Shown one piece after another: positions 11,878 through 24,356 of a stretch of DNA of 64,000 bases. The DNA is taken from contig JANTUC010000003.1 of NCBI GenBank assembly GCA_026873275.1, positions 2,728,001-2,792,000 of the forward strand, given 5' to 3'. Source of the stretch: Pseudopithomyces maydicus. Lineage: Eukaryota > Ascomycota > Dothideomycetes > Pleosporales > Didymosphaeriaceae. Position 1 is the stretch's first letter; every line of letters starts with the position of its first letter. The translations under genes were made by a program, and so were the position numbers. The notes below the pieces were generated by a model. The model was not told the origin of the DNA, did not search any database, and saw nothing but the letters and a program-made list of their open reading frames with translations.

Positions 11878-14800
11878 ATGACTGCTGACCCTCTTGACTC
11901 CGCCCTCGGCAATCGCCTTGAACAACGGTCCCATGTAGTTTCTCAACGTCAGATTGTGTGCCATCACAAAACTAAGCTGCTCTTTGACAGGTGCAAAGAC
12001 TCTCGGTACCCACCCTGCCGCCCTGGCTTCTTGGTCATCCTGCTCATCTCGCACCATGTCGCGATCCCTGTTCTCCTTCGCGGCATCACTTAATCTTGGT
12101 TTCTTTCCGCCCGTCGTGCGTCTATGATCTGGGCTCGATTCGCTGAATGTCCGTTTGTGGGTTGGTGAATCCGGAATTTCATGCACGGACGAGGGTGGCG
12201 GGAGCTTTCCAAGCTGGCGCGCAAGATTTCGAAGCACGAGAATGGCGGACAGCGGGATACCAGAGGGGTCATTGGCCTCATCTGTTGTTGTGTTGTAGTA
12301 TCGGAAGTTGGGCGCAGATGTCTGAGCAGACACTTGAGCCGCCGGGGCAGATCGGTCACCAAGCCCGAACTTGTCATTGTACCGCGCACCCATGCCCAAG
12401 CTGCCCAAACCCACAGGCTGGCTAAACTGCGGTTGGAAATTGTCGTGGCGGACTTGACCAGATGTCGTGAGTGGTGTGGAATTTGACAGTGTTCTGTTGT
12501 GTTTGGCATGTATAGCATGCAAGAGACTGGTGTCAGGAAGATGGGTCTTGATGTGTTGGCCAGCTTCGTATGCCGAATCTGTACCTTCGGGGCCGAAATG
12601 CGTGCATCCTCCCCAGTGGCAGAAGTATTTGGTTGGCTTGGTAGCACTGACAGCATCACCGTTCTCCATGTCAATATCCGGCTTCTGCTCCAACAACCAC
12701 TTTCCGGACTCATCTCGGGGAACATTAAGATGTGAAGAAACCACATGTTCCCACATAGCTTTGACGCCCGAAGTGTACTCGCCGCACTCGTTCTTGGCTG
12801 TTGAGTGCTTGCTATCCGCGATGCCATTAAGTAGGCTCGGTGGATGCCAGCAGCACCGTAGATATGGTTTCTTGGTAGTGGGATCAAGGGGTACGGAGCG
12901 AGGCCGGATTCCCTTGATCGTATATTTCGGTGGAGAGGTTGTCGTAATGACCTGCGCTTGAGCGCCCACAAAAGTTGCGGACACGTTCGTGATGAAGTCC
13001 TTAGCCGGCATCAATGGTTTGTAAGCGGGATCTTTCGCAACAGTCTCTGAAAAAGCTGCGTTGTACGCAGTCCATAGCTGTATCTGGGTAATCTCGCCTG
13101 TCGGATCTTCTTCGTAGCATGTTCGGAGCCACTGTGAGCTACGCTCTGGTTCGTCGAGAGGTACCAGCGTTTCTATGATGCCAGAAGAAAGCTTAGGCGT
13201 GTCTTCCACTTGTGTAGATGGTTTTGACGACTTTGGTGCAGTGCGACGCTCCTCGAACGTTTGAGCACCGAATTGAAGGAGGCGGACGAGTTGGTTCACT
13301 AAAACTTCAACCTCTATCTCATCAACAAGAATGCGGACATTGTCTACAAAACCAGTGAAGAGGTAGAGAAAATCGAGACACGCAACCCGAAGCTCCTCGT
13401 CCTCGACCAACAGCCAGTCGCATATAGATTTGAGAATATTTGTTGGGATATCGGTAAGCTGGCTAGTGATTTCGAGGTTTAGTCCGAATCTACCCAAGGC
13501 TCTCAAAGAAGTGATTATGTTGCCACGATCTTCGCAATCGATTTGAGCGAGTAGCGATTTGTACAAGGCGCTCTTGGCATCCAAGTACCAAAATCGTGTG
13601 GTTTCTTGCGCAATCTCCAGACCGTAGTGTCGCAACTCATTAGAAGAGGGAAGCTTGGGGAGATTTAGAAGAATGACAATAAGATCTTTCGTGACTGGTA
13701 TCGTTGAAACCAGATAGGCGTTTTCCTGGAGCATGACCATGTTTCGCAAGATGAGAGCTGCTTCGTTGATCATATTAAGAGTCTTGGCGTCTTCCTCTGG
13801 CAAAAGGTCATCACGCCTGTCTAGTTTCTGCAGCGTTTTCATGCGCTGCAGGAGGTTCGGGGTGCCACTCAGACCGTTGAGGATGTTGTGCTGATCAAAT
13901 TCGTCTTCGACGTAAGATATTTCGTATTGCACATCATAGTACAAAGACGCAGCCTGGATCACCTTTTCAATGAGGGCCTCGGCCAGACCTGGAAACTGAT
14001 CGAACCTGTATTTATCGCCGCGTTCATGAGAGATCTTCACCAGGTGGTGCAGCGCATAGGCTTCCTCTTCGGGCTCCTTTGAACGCAGTGCGTGCAGGGC
14101 ACGTATATATATGTTGGGACCTGGAAAGCCTGTTCCGGGAAGCATCATGCCTTTCAACGGAACAGGCCTGTTCTTCCTGTTCACGATATACTTTCGCTTC
14201 AGCTGATTGAAGTATTCGGGATTGTTCGACGGGGTATTGACAGGCTTCATAGTAGAGGGCACATTGGTGCGCGGTTCATAATTGGCGATGGTCATGGCGG
14301 CGCCGCTCGTGCCGTAGACACCGTTGGGCTGGGGGAATTCAGGTGTCCCGTAGACTGACGGGTTTCTCGACGCGACATCTCTGGTTGAAATAACACGCGC
14401 TGCGGCGGAGCGTGACGAAGGGCTGTGTGGAATTAGCAGAGGACATTTATACTGCGCGCGCGCGCAAGGGTCACCCACAGCGCCGGCCCAAGCTTCCTGG
14501 ATCGTCAACATCCATCTTGTCGCGTGGTGTTTTGCTTTCGCCTTCGCCCTCGGACTCTTCTGAATCGTCGTCGCCGCGCAAGCGCTCGGTCTCTCTGCTT
14601 GCCGGGCGGAAGTAGTTCTCTACGGTGCGCGTCAATAAATCACCTCCCTTGGCAGAGACCTCTTCGAGGATCTCCTTCGGCGGCAGGTCACGCTTGTGGA
14701 CGGTGGATATCTCGTACGCTCTGCAGCAAAAGTTAGGCGCCGGGAGGCAGCAGCATGCGGTGTCTGGCGTACATACGCGAGGTTCTTGTAGTAGGCTGTC

Positions 14801-15145
14801 TTTACCAAGAAGGCTTGGGTGGTCAGGTTGGCGCTGCCAGGGAGGAACTCGCCGGCCAGACGACGCCAGGCAAGCTTGTTGCCCTTGGTGTCTGAAACCT
14901 TGTCGTAGCCGCCTTCTTCGGTAACGCGCTTGTACAGGCGCAAAAGGTCGATGTGTCGGTTGCCGACTTTGGGTTCGCGGTCGAGAACGGTTCTACGCAT
15001 CGCAGTTAGTCCAGCAGCCCTCTGCAACGGCGCGCACACAGGGCACCCACCCTCTTTTCTCGTGGTATTCAGCTAGTTTGTCCAGGAACTCGTCATATTC
15101 CGCCGTGCGCTCGATGGATTCTTCGCGTGGTTTGTTGGGCGCCAT
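11878..15145 (-). CDS. RSC9: RSC complex subunit RSC9 (ARID/RFX-type DNA binding)
   Basis: Four exons: 15051-15145, 14777-14992, 14475-14720, 11878-14422, in consistent phase, giving about 1033 residues. The N-terminus (MAPNKPREESIERT, then EPKVGNRHIDLLRLYKRV, EEGGYDKVSDTK and AYYKNLAAYEIST) is an ARID domain as in fungal Rsc9. A helical-repeat middle follows. Then comes an RFX-like segment (QWLRTCYEEDPTGEITQIQL) and C-terminal Cys/His zinc-finger-like segments (CCWHPPS..., CHWGGCTHF...H). Rsc9 is a chromatin-remodelling subunit that binds DNA and regulates stress and TOR-responsive genes in yeast. The last exon is one uninterrupted 2.5-kb frame. The intron 14423-14474 contains an alternating CG run (14458-14466), which is unusual. 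Confidence 0.88.
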
Positions 15146-15534
15146 GGGACACGCCTTCTCCTAGGGGCTTGTACCGAGGACGCGCTGAGGCATGAACGGT
15201 ATGCGACAGGTCTTTTTCGCGCAATGGTTTGCGGGGGCAGCTCGCGGATCGCGATGGGAGGGAGACATGAGACCGACTGCGAGCTCCAAACTTCCCATCG
15301 CGCGTCGCAGGGGCCGTGCGCTCCTGCCGCCAGCGCCGCCCGTGATTGGCTCCTTCCCGCCTGGGGGGACGCAGCTTCCCCGTTCCATCCCAACCGTCTC
15401 CACTCGCATCGACTGCCATCTCTGAGCTCTGGCTTCTGCAGTGGATCTATTCCACACATGCCACATGTCATCGCTCGCAGAAGAGCGCCATTGATCCATC
15501 GCATACTCATCCTGTCACCCACTTACCCCCCAGC
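15146..15534. promoter_or_regulatory. Shared upstream region of RSC9 and the REC114-like gene
   Basis: Only 389 bases separate the divergent starts at 15145 and 15535. It must hold both promoters. Several long ORFs here on both strands are GC-rich shadows without domains. Confidence 0.6.
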
Positions 15535-17052
15535 ATGCTCACCTTCGACCTAGCAACCTTACACACCCAGGATGCCCGGCCTGGTGCACCCGCCCCCGGC
15601 TGGACGAAGCTAACGAATGCCCTCGTTGTTGTCTTTGATACCTTTCGATCGGGCGGAGAGCCCTCGGTGACCATGAAGATCCTGCAAGCTTCCCATGTCT
15701 TGGTGAGCGCCTGCAGCAGCCACTGGCCGCACCTGCCCCCACGGCTCATCCTAACAAGTCCAGTTTGACGTGCCACTGCAAAAACTAATTGACCGCGGCA
15801 AACCCATCGTGGAGAGATTGCATCGTGATGGCATTGACGTATCGAGTGAGGCGGCTCAGCTACCAATATCCGGCATGGCCAGCAATCCAGCCTTGGCAAT
15901 CAGGTACAACATGCCAGAAGTCAACAAGGTGACCTTGCCATGCTCGGTAACTGAAGGTACTTCTGATTTATGTGTTTAGATCCGCCGTATCCAGCTCAAG
16001 TTCGCCAAATCTGAAGATTTTGATGTAGCCTACGACCACGTTCGGGAGTTGGGCCTATGGTTCACGCCCACCCAAAAGTCTCGCCTCTCCACCCCTGCCC
16101 CAACCCAAGGCGTCGGCCCGTCTTGCCCACCTTCGCAATTATCAGAGATAACTGGCAGACCCGGTACGGCTGTGTCAAACGCCTCTACAGGTCTTCCAGC
16201 TTCCTTGAACGATGCACGCCCATCGACCACTTCATTCTTTAATTCAGGTTCAACGGCAAGCTCGCGAAGGCCTGACTCCGCTGCTTCTCTATCTCCTGAT
16301 ACTGCCATGCGGGTGCCATTATCTGCTCGCTTAGACAACACTGCTTTCGTCTCAAGTGAACTCCTCCCCGACGCGAGCTGCCATTTGAGCGCCTGGACAC
16401 CCCAGGCTCAGCGGGTTCCAACAGCACGAGATCTGCCAGTCGGCCGTTGAGTGGAATCATGGGACCACCTGTCTTACCTGCATCAGCTCTTGGTGGCAAC
16501 AAGAGGCCAACATCAAGGTCTGGAAGCAGCCATGGTATCGAACTGCCACCTCTGCGCAAGCCTACATATATCAATAAATCTTTCATCAGTCCGATGACCA
16601 AGCCAAACACTAGCCCTACATCAACCTTCGCTGCTCGGGAAGCATCACGCCCTCATTCTGCTTTCGCTCACAATGATTATACAGCACTGCAGCAGGCTTT
16701 AAGCTCGGCTCCTGTCTTGTCGCCCAGCCCACCGAGGCCTGCCAGCAGCTACAGCTCCGCAATAACTCATCCACTCAGCATTGTCACAAGCAGTCACGAC
16801 CAAGTCGACACAGCCATGAATCTGGCAACCCCGCCTGCCTCGGACGTCAACATGTTGAGCTCTAGTCCAGGTACCAACGAAGAGACTCGAAGCCACGCTG
16901 AGGATCTCGCAACTTATTCCCAGCAACCAGACGATAATCGTCTGGGTAATCTCAATAAGTTCATCTTCGATCATCTAGAGGATGAGAATTTTCTCACTTT
17001 GGTCACTGATATGCAGATGGCCTGGGCACGTATCGGGACGGGAATGGAGTAG
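15535..17052 (+). CDS. REC114: REC114-like meiotic recombination protein, one-base frameshift
   Basis: Exons are 15535-15702, 15764-15928 and 15980-17052. The N-terminal part (WTKLTNALVVVFDTF; FDVPLQKLIDRGKPIVERL; ALAIRYNMPEVNK; IRRIQLKFAKSEDFDVAYDH) matches my memory of the PH-like domain of fungal Rec114. A long Ser/Pro-rich disordered middle follows, then a helical C-terminus (LNKFIFDHLEDENFL...WARIG) like the Mei4-binding end. Rec114 acts with Mei4 and Mer2 to promote Spo11 double-strand breaks in meiosis. Exon 3 shifts frame at the four-C run 16366-16369. The alternative frame (PRRELPFERLDTPGSAGS...) continues cleanly to the stop at 17052, and one extra C rejoins them. Family assignment is moderate because Rec114 diverges fast. 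Confidence 0.6.
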
Positions 17053-17389
17053 GGGAGGGTAATGATATCTTGCTAGGATGTATGGACAGTTACGATTTAT
17101 AACACTGTACTCTTTTATGGATGGTGATTGTAGTAATGATGTGGACGAGGATGATGATAATGACATGGCTTGTGCGGACGACATCAATATAATACAATAA
17201 TTATCTTAATCAACGTGGACGGGGTCAAGCTCATGTTTCCGCCTTCCTTCCAAGCATCCACATCCTCATATCACATCCTCATATACCGTAATCAAACACC
17301 ACATTCCTACTCAAATCATCTCCAAGTCCCAACCCTCCCACCACACACCCACACATTTCCCCAAACCTCACATACCCCCTCCCTACCAC
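17053..17389. other. Convergent 3' flanks
   Basis: Short AT-rich then C-rich stretch between convergent genes. Nothing supported. Confidence 0.5.
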
Positions 17390-20081
17390 CTACTCCTCCT
17401 CATCCCCTACCCACTGACTACTCCCCGGTGGCAACCCCGGAATACTAAAATCCTCCAAACTCCCCATCCCCCACTGACTCTCCTCCCCCTCTCCAGGACA
17501 GGACTACTCCACCCCTCCATCGTCACTCGCGCCGGACTCGGAAAACTGCTCGGGATGACCAGCGGCGCGGGACGACTGCCAGGTGGGCTACTACCGTCAG
17601 GACTACGAGGTTGCGCTGGGAAGTGGCGAGACGACTTGGGCGTCGTGATTGCGTCCTTGCCTTTGCGGGATTTTGGCATCGGGTGGGGACTCCGCTCTCG
17701 CTCTCGCTCTTGCGCCTGTCTCTGCCCCGACTTTGGCGTCCGGGCAGCCGGCGACGTGAACATCGGCCCTCTACCCCTCTGCTTCCTTGGCGTAGCCCTC
17801 ACGCTAAACTGCGTCGGATCCACAGTCGTAGCCTGGCTAGCCAGCGTATTCGACGCGAATTGGGCCTGTGGTGGGCCAGGCCGCGGCGTGGCTTGGTAGC
17901 TGTAGTTCGAGTCGTGGGCAACCTGCATGCTGGAGGGCATGGGGGCGCGTCGGTGGTACTGCGAGTAGTGGTAGGATTCGGAGTGGAGTTGGAGCTCGGC
18001 TTGGCTGGAGTGGGAGGGCTCGGTTTTGATGCGGGGGCGGGGGAGCGGGGGACGAGGATGGAGTGCGTGGCAGTGCTGCCGGTTGCGAGGGGGTGGGAAG
18101 GTTTCGGGACTGTCATCTTCATCGTCGTTGTTGTCGTCGTTGTTATCGTCGTTGTCGTCGTCGTCGTCGTCAAACATTGGGACGGGGTGTTGGGTCCGGA
18201 AGTCTGGGATGGGGGATGAGCGACGGGGTTTTCTAGGAGATGGGGATAGGGATGTGGCGGCGATGATGGTGGGATCGTCTTCCTCTTCGACATCTTCGGG
18301 AGTTTCGTCTTCATCAAACATTGGGATTGAGGGTTGTGTTCTGAAGTCCTCGATTGGTGGTGAGGATGGGAGGGCCTGCACAACGGGTGGAGAGGTTTCG
18401 GTTTCGGTGTTGCTTTCTGTATTCACAGCGACATTGTTCCGTAGTTGAGGTGAAGAAAATGGTAAAGGTGGTAGTTCAGGAGTCTCTGTTGACTGATTAC
18501 CAGCAATTGTAGAATCTTCATTCCGTTCACGTGGATCACCAAGTTCTTGAGAGCTTTCGCCTCGCTGATGAGATGGTTGGTCTCCTAGCTCCTCCGATCC
18601 TTTGCGGTTCGCTCGCGCGATATCTTCATCAGCGCTGGCGCATGCACGGTCAATATCGAGGAGCATAGCTTGGGTTTCTGCTCCAACGTCTACCCCAGAG
18701 ACTGGGCTATCCGCATTACGGAACAAGGCCTGTGTCTTTTCCCCAATCTCATCCCCAGCATCGGACTGACCATCGCTGTCACTGAAACCAGCATCCTCTT
18801 CCTCCGAATCAGGTATTGTGCTCGCAAATTTCTTCAGCGTGGGTGGCGGGATCTGTTCTTGGGTACCATCATGGAAGGTAACCTGCTTCCGCTTTGAAGG
18901 CGTCTCCGCTACCCCTTTTGGAATTATCTGCGCTGTTTTAGTTTTGTTTGTAGATCTCGGTTGCAGGGGCGTTCGGCCGGATCTTCGTGGAGTAGCTTGA
19001 GTTGAAAGTGGCGTGATCGGCGGAGACTGTGAGGACTGTATTTCGCGCACGCCACGCTTTTCAGGTGTAGACAACAGACCAAAGCGGGATTTGGGCGATT
19101 TCTGAGCTGATGATCTTAACTCTTTTTTATCACTGGAGTAGCTTGACGTCTTGTGGATGCTCGAAGGGGCGTGCGTCTTGTCTTCGTAACGGGGGCATCG
19201 ATGAATTGCGTGGGTTGATACTCGTCTTCGCTCGAATCCCCACTAGTAGCCACTGGTAGTGAGTCTTCAACAGGAGGTTGGTTCTCTTGATCGCCATCGA
19301 CATCACCGGAAAGAGTCGTTTTCGAGCTGCCCCCAAATATGAAACTATGGTGCGCTGCGTCTGCCTCCTCGTCTGTTTCGATCTCCGGTTCTTCATCCGA
19401 GTCCAAAACCAAGGGAGTCATCGTATGCACCATCTGCGTCAACGTCCGTTGCTTTGCATCTTTCTTTACACCTGACTTGCTGCCCTTGCCACCCCAGCTT
19501 GTTCTTGCTGCCCGCTTGACCGGTTTGAATTCGGGCTCTGGTGACCCTGGCGCAGGTGATCGTCCATCTACAATTTGTGTCATTGTAGACTGCCTACGAA
19601 GCCTTGGCTTGGGTGCCTCTTCTTCCTCTGTCTCTGTGTCGTCGGATTCCCCGGGCGCAGGCTCAACCGGAGCAGGTCTTCGACGCCGTCGCGTAAGCCT
19701 TGCGGTATCATCGTGATCGGCACTTTTCCGTCTGCGCTTCGGTGTTGGTCGTATAGGTTCCTCGTCCTCTTCCTCTTCCTTAATGCCTCCACGCATAACA
19801 CCACTGTTCCGTTTCTTGCTACCCCTCTTGCTCTGCACCTCCAACTCGTCCTCCTCTTCTTCAAACAGCTCACTCTCCTCCTCATCCGAGTCCTGCACCG
19901 TCCCCCTCCTCTTCATCATCTCCGGCAAGAACTTCATCTGCTTCTTGCCATCATCGTCGTGCGCATCGGGTCGGCGCACCACCTTCCGCTTATGCGGAAA
20001 GTACTGCTGGTACGGCGCAGCCTTTTTCGAATAATAGGCTTTGAAATTCGCCTTGCTGTTACTCGATCGCGTGTTCGGCAT
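17390..20081 (-). CDS. Large acidic, disordered protein of unknown function, two one-base frameshifts
   Basis: I do not recognise this gene. From the ATG at 20081 (MPNTRSSNSKANFKAYYSK...) it encodes about 896 residues if two slips are bridged. One slip is at the plus-strand T6 run 19123-19128, joining ...TPVIKK to ELRSSAQKSPKSR. The other is at the C5 run 17485-17489, after which the frame GEESQWGMGSLEDFSIPG runs to a stop at 17390. The N-terminal half has basic and Glu/Asp-rich blocks and three TQ motifs (MTQIV, LTQMV, PTQFI). The second half has STIPDSEEED, two copies of a DFRTQxxxPMFD motif each followed by an acidic run, and Ser/Pro-rich sequence with many SP/TP sites. Composition suggests a nuclear, phosphorylated scaffold. 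No catalytic domain is seen. Two separate genes are possible but neither half has independent ends. Confidence 0.6.
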
Positions 20082-20582
20082 TGTAGTTATCGTGAAGATG
20101 CATGTGGAGCCTGTGTGGAGCGGCACATCTGGGGTTCTAGGTGGAAGACGCGTCAGGGACGCGTTGAGGGGCGCGCGTGGGCGCGTGCACCAGTGTCACT
20201 TTCTGACTGGATCGGGCAATAATTATGCTGATTGGTTTGATGTATCGAATATTTTGTTAAAGCATAGTCAATATCGACTTTACGAAGCATCAATTATTAT
20301 TTATCTATGCTCTCACGATCTGGTTAAGCAATCCTGACGGAAGGGGATCGGCAATACGTCATCTATTTTCGGCCTGAGTTATCCATAACTGCTTGGCCGT
20401 CAAAGCAATTGGAAATATTAAGCGCCATCTCGCCAATTCCAAGTCAATTATTAAATCAATTCCTATTACAAGATCATCAACACTGATAATTGAATCCAGC
20501 CCACAACCTCATCACTCTTCCCGCCCACCACCCTACCACCCCCGTCCTCTCCTCTCCCCACCCTATCCCCTCCCATTTCAAT
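20082..20582. other. Intergenic
   Basis: Promoter side of the acidic protein gene and the 3' flank of the small membrane-protein gene. AT-rich with a C-rich end. No gene supported. Confidence 0.5.
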
Positions 20583-21081
20583 CTACCCCCATCTCCCAAG
20601 CACCAACGCCCCCGCCGTAGCCAGCACCCCCGTCCCCTCCCAAATCCCCGCCGACCTCCACACCCCGCCATACCTCTCTCCATTCCTCAGAAACACTACC
20701 ACGGAAAGACTCCGCGTGAGCAGCGTGAGCACAAAGAACCGTGTGTTCTCCTGCGCCGCAGCTAGAATGTAGAAAGTGCCTACGGCGATGGCGGCTAGAC
20801 CGTTGGCCTGGTGACGTGGGTGTGTGTGTTAGTGGTGCTTGTGTGGGTGGGAATTATGGGTATGTATTTGTGTATAGAGGGAGAGATGTGTGGGAAAGGT
20901 GGATTTGTGACTGGTGAGGGGGTTGTCTTGTGTGGGTTGCGAAGGGAAGGGGAGGCGAGGGGAGACTTGCTTGTGATTCTGGCACGCAGGTTGAGGGTTG
21001 TGGGCCGAACACGGTGTATACGCCGGCGAGGATGGCTGTGATGCCGAATGTGTAGACGGTAAAGGCTGCGAGGGAAGGCAT
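20583..21081 (-). CDS. Small integral membrane protein (about 106-111 residues)
   Basis: Exon 1 starts at 21081 (MPSLAAFTVYTFGITAILAG, then VYTVFGPQPSTC). Exon 2 is 20583-20807, beginning ANGLAAIAVGTFYILAAAQE and ending GALVLGRWG. Three or four hydrophobic segments fill the chain. Similar small proteins are widespread in Pezizomycotina but unnamed as far as I know. The donor is ambiguous: a GT donor after Cys32 (exon 1 to 20986), or a GC donor (GCAAGT) five codons later (exon 1 to 20971), both in phase. Location is probably an internal membrane; function unknown. Confidence 0.65.
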
Positions 21082-21339
21082 GTTTGAGATCCGATGCGTA
21101 TGAGAGTGTTACTATCGTGGTGGTTGGCAATCGCGATGCTGCATAAATACGAAGTAGGTGATTAATATCCGGAGTTTGTAGCTCGTGCTGTGATTGAGTA
21201 CTTATTAACGCTTCTTTTTGCACTATCTATTTGCTACTGGATTATTTAAGCTGACAATGTCGCCCATGGATTATTCTTTTGATAATAATAGTCTAAGCTG
21301 CATGTTTCTACGGTTATTATACATATTCGTAACTTGCAG

Positions 21340-24300
21340 CTATGTCTCATCTATCAACCAATCAGGCTCGGCGTCCTCGTCATCTGGATCCTCAAGTGGT
21401 AGCGATCCTGCATCAGACATTGAAGATGGCGGTGTCGCAGCACTGATTTCTCCATTGCCATTTGTATCTTTCAGGTCGTGCCCACGTAATTCTGGTTCGG
21501 TATGCACATCTGGTACAACCGGTTGCGATTCAATCGGCTTCGAAGGAAGATCTACCTCCGGTTCTACCAGATGTACATCAGGTAAGAAGCCTCCAGCTTG
21601 ATCCACGGGATCGTCTGCTTGAATGAAGCCACCCCCTTCGCCTGAATTTTGCGCGGATGGCCCAGCTTTATCTGGGGATGATGGATGCAAAAAGCCCCCA
21701 GCGTCACTATCGTCATCCTCCAATATGAGATAGCTGCTCTGTCTTCTTGGTAGAAGCTGCTGTTGTGAAAGAATAGTACTACCGAAGTTTTGTGATTCTT
21801 GCCGTGAAAGTCCTGGAGGACCGGAATCATCGGTTGGGATAAACCCTCCGTCTCCTACTGCGTCATGTTCGAGATCGAAGCCACCATCCAAACCTCCGGC
21901 GTAAGTTTCATGCTGCGAGAGGTGCCGTATAGGCGGTTCCATCGAGTTGCTTTCATCTGGGAAGAATCCGCCAGCAAATGCTTTCTCTCTAAGCTCCTTA
22001 TCTTCTTGATCGACCTCATCTTGCAAATTAACCTCAGTTTCCTGCCCGAGGTCAATTTCGCGGCCCTGTATGCGTTCTACAATTTTAAGTCCAAGGTAGA
22101 ATCGTCTCCACAAGCGCAAAGCTTCTGCTTTCCGATTCTGTTCCTCGGCCTCTACGACCGCATATTCCATGCCTTCGATTACGGCTTCTACAGCTTCAGC
22201 ATACTCCTGTGCGACGACCACACCCTGTACAATCGCTGTTCCGTGTCGGCCTTTGAACTGAAACCCGGTAACAGCGTCGGCATAGTCGACTCCAACGATG
22301 CGGGCAGCTTTTGAGGCCAACTTGTGACGTACATGTGTTCCGCCAGGAGGACACATGGATGGGACGTAGAGGTCCAAATTACCGTAAGTATTTCGAGGTA
22401 CACGCCCACGAATAACAGGTGGTGGGATGTAAAGCTCAGTCTGGTACTCTGCGTAAAGACCAACGCCGATTTCATCCTGCTGATCTTCCATTTCCGTGTC
22501 AGGACCAATTGACAGACGTCTGCCCTTCTTAGGTTTTGCATGTTTCAGAGGCTGTTCGCCATCTCGCACGTCTCGCCCCATTCGATACCATTTATCAGCA
22601 CTCCGGACAAGGTGGACGTCCTTGCGGCGGTATATAACTTCCATTTTTGGATTGAAAGACGAACCCACGTTCACCTTGCCGACTTGATTGAGAGGGTAAA
22701 TCACTTCGTTATGTCTCAAATGTCTCTCAAGCACATAGACCGGATGATCTTTGAAATCTTGCACGTTCTTGGGGATACCCTCACCAGCTTCCTTTCGAGC
22801 AAGCGCAGCATCTTCGACTTGGTCTCTATCAAGGTCATTCTTACGCCTCCAAAAGTTAAGCACCGATTGCCACCATCTCTGGCCGTGAGGCGTGCTTTCT
22901 ACTCTGAATTTCCTTGTTTTCGCGTTATACGCTTTCGCATATCGTCGAGTGACGTCTTTTGCTGTGTAGTCATGTTCAAATGCTATCGCGTATGTTAGGG
23001 TGTTTTGTGAAGAGTTTAACGGTGGCTCCAGTTTCTCAGGGTGGTTGACAGTAAAGGTAGACAACGGATCCACGGTTACCCATTTCTGGTGTATGGAGTT
23101 GAACACTTCTACCCAATAGACCGGAAACGCAGTGCGGTATTTTTTTCTCTGTTTGGGGGGGACACCTCCGTTAAGTAGGGGATGTCGCTCACCAAGAGCT
23201 CGCTCAAGACGAGACTTAGGCTTGCGTGACGAGGTTGCAGACTTTGGTTTTGGAGGACTGGATTTCTGTGTATTGTATGGATCCAGCGTTACGGTAGTTT
23301 TCTGATGGTCGGGCTTTTGCGGAGTGGAAGGCTGCGCTGCTGATGAAAACGGAAGAGGCTGCAAGGAGCAAACAAGCCGTGCCTCAAGTCCAATGCCGCG
23401 AACCAGCGCACAAAAAGTTGTGCGCCGACATCTTGCGAGCCCTCCAACTTAGATGCAGCTGTACGAAAGTCTTCAAGATCCATAGGATCGTCCTGTTCGC
23501 TAAAGTCTGAGGGAGGACGAATCTCAGCGCCTACATCCGCCCATCGCGGCTTATACATTCCCTGAGCCGTCGCGGTGAATCGCTTCGACCACAACATTTT
23601 CAAGTCACCAATGCCGTCTAGGAAGCGTTTTGATGCTTGGAATTGCGACAGCTCAGGATTTGGTACAAGATTTGCGAGCGCTTTAGCCGGCAAGATGTTT
23701 CGCACAGTTGCCTGGACAATGCGATCGTTGCACCAGGCGTTTCTGCGATGAACATGGTACAGCAGACACATTACGTGCCACTTGTGTATATCAAGCCGTC
23801 GCTTTTTGTCTACAGCCGTTATCGCTCTCCTTCGAACTTGCCGCTTGTTCTTGGTTGGTTCGTCGTCGGATTGACCGAAAGTGATTGAGATGTCGCCTAT
23901 TTCTGGCTCATCTCCATTGTCATCTTCGCCATCGACTGCCAGAGCATCCTCCCATTCCATATCACTATCATCCGATTCGTCCGAGTCGACAATGGTCTGC
24001 CGGACACGAGCGGGGCTTTGCGCATCGTTACGCTGATCTCGTGCGCTCGGCGAAGGTGATCTGGCTGGAGGTGCAGACCGCGGGACCGTCGATATCTTTG
24101 ACTGCGTTGGCGGCGAAGCCTCTGGGGGCGCGACAGGTTTTTCCGGTGAAGGAACGGGAGCAGACACTGGAGCCGATGCCTGAGCGTCATGCCGTGTCTT
24201 ACGCTTCTTTATCGGTCGCGCGGCATCGTCCGCCGCAGCTTCCGCCAGCAGTTCTTGATAGACGTCCGGAATGTCTTCATCTTGCGATGCTTTTGCGCGT

Positions 24301-24356
24301 CGAGTCGATCGTCGCGGAGCAGGCGTCTTGTGCAGTCCCCCACTCGCACGCGCCAT
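21340..24356 (-). CDS. RAD4: RAD4/XPC nucleotide excision repair protein, one-base frameshift
   Basis: RAD4 recognises helix-distorting lesions with RAD23. The start is taken at 24356 (MARASGGLHKTPAPRRSTRR). The N-terminus is disordered, then the transglutaminase-like fold begins (HKWHVMCLLYHVHRRN; SQDVGAQLFVRWFAAL). The frame then breaks near the CC at 23390-23391. The other frame continues exactly as the family does: GLEARLVCSLQPLPF, YWVEVFNSIHQKWVTVDP, YAIAFEHDYTAKDVTRRY. The BHD repeats follow (HPVYVLERHLRHNEVIYP; RNTYGNLDLYVPSMCPPGG; VDYADAVTGFQFKGRHG). The C-terminal 200 residues are acidic with repeated AGGFxPD/E motifs. Total is about 1005 residues, somewhat longer than yeast. The break sits inside a conserved helix, so a true frameshift would destroy repair function. 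Confidence 0.92.

Noticed and set aside
23384..23395. Programmed ribosomal frameshift in RAD4
   Set aside because: No slippery heptamer or conserved frameshifting known for RAD4; the same one-base defect recurs across unrelated genes.
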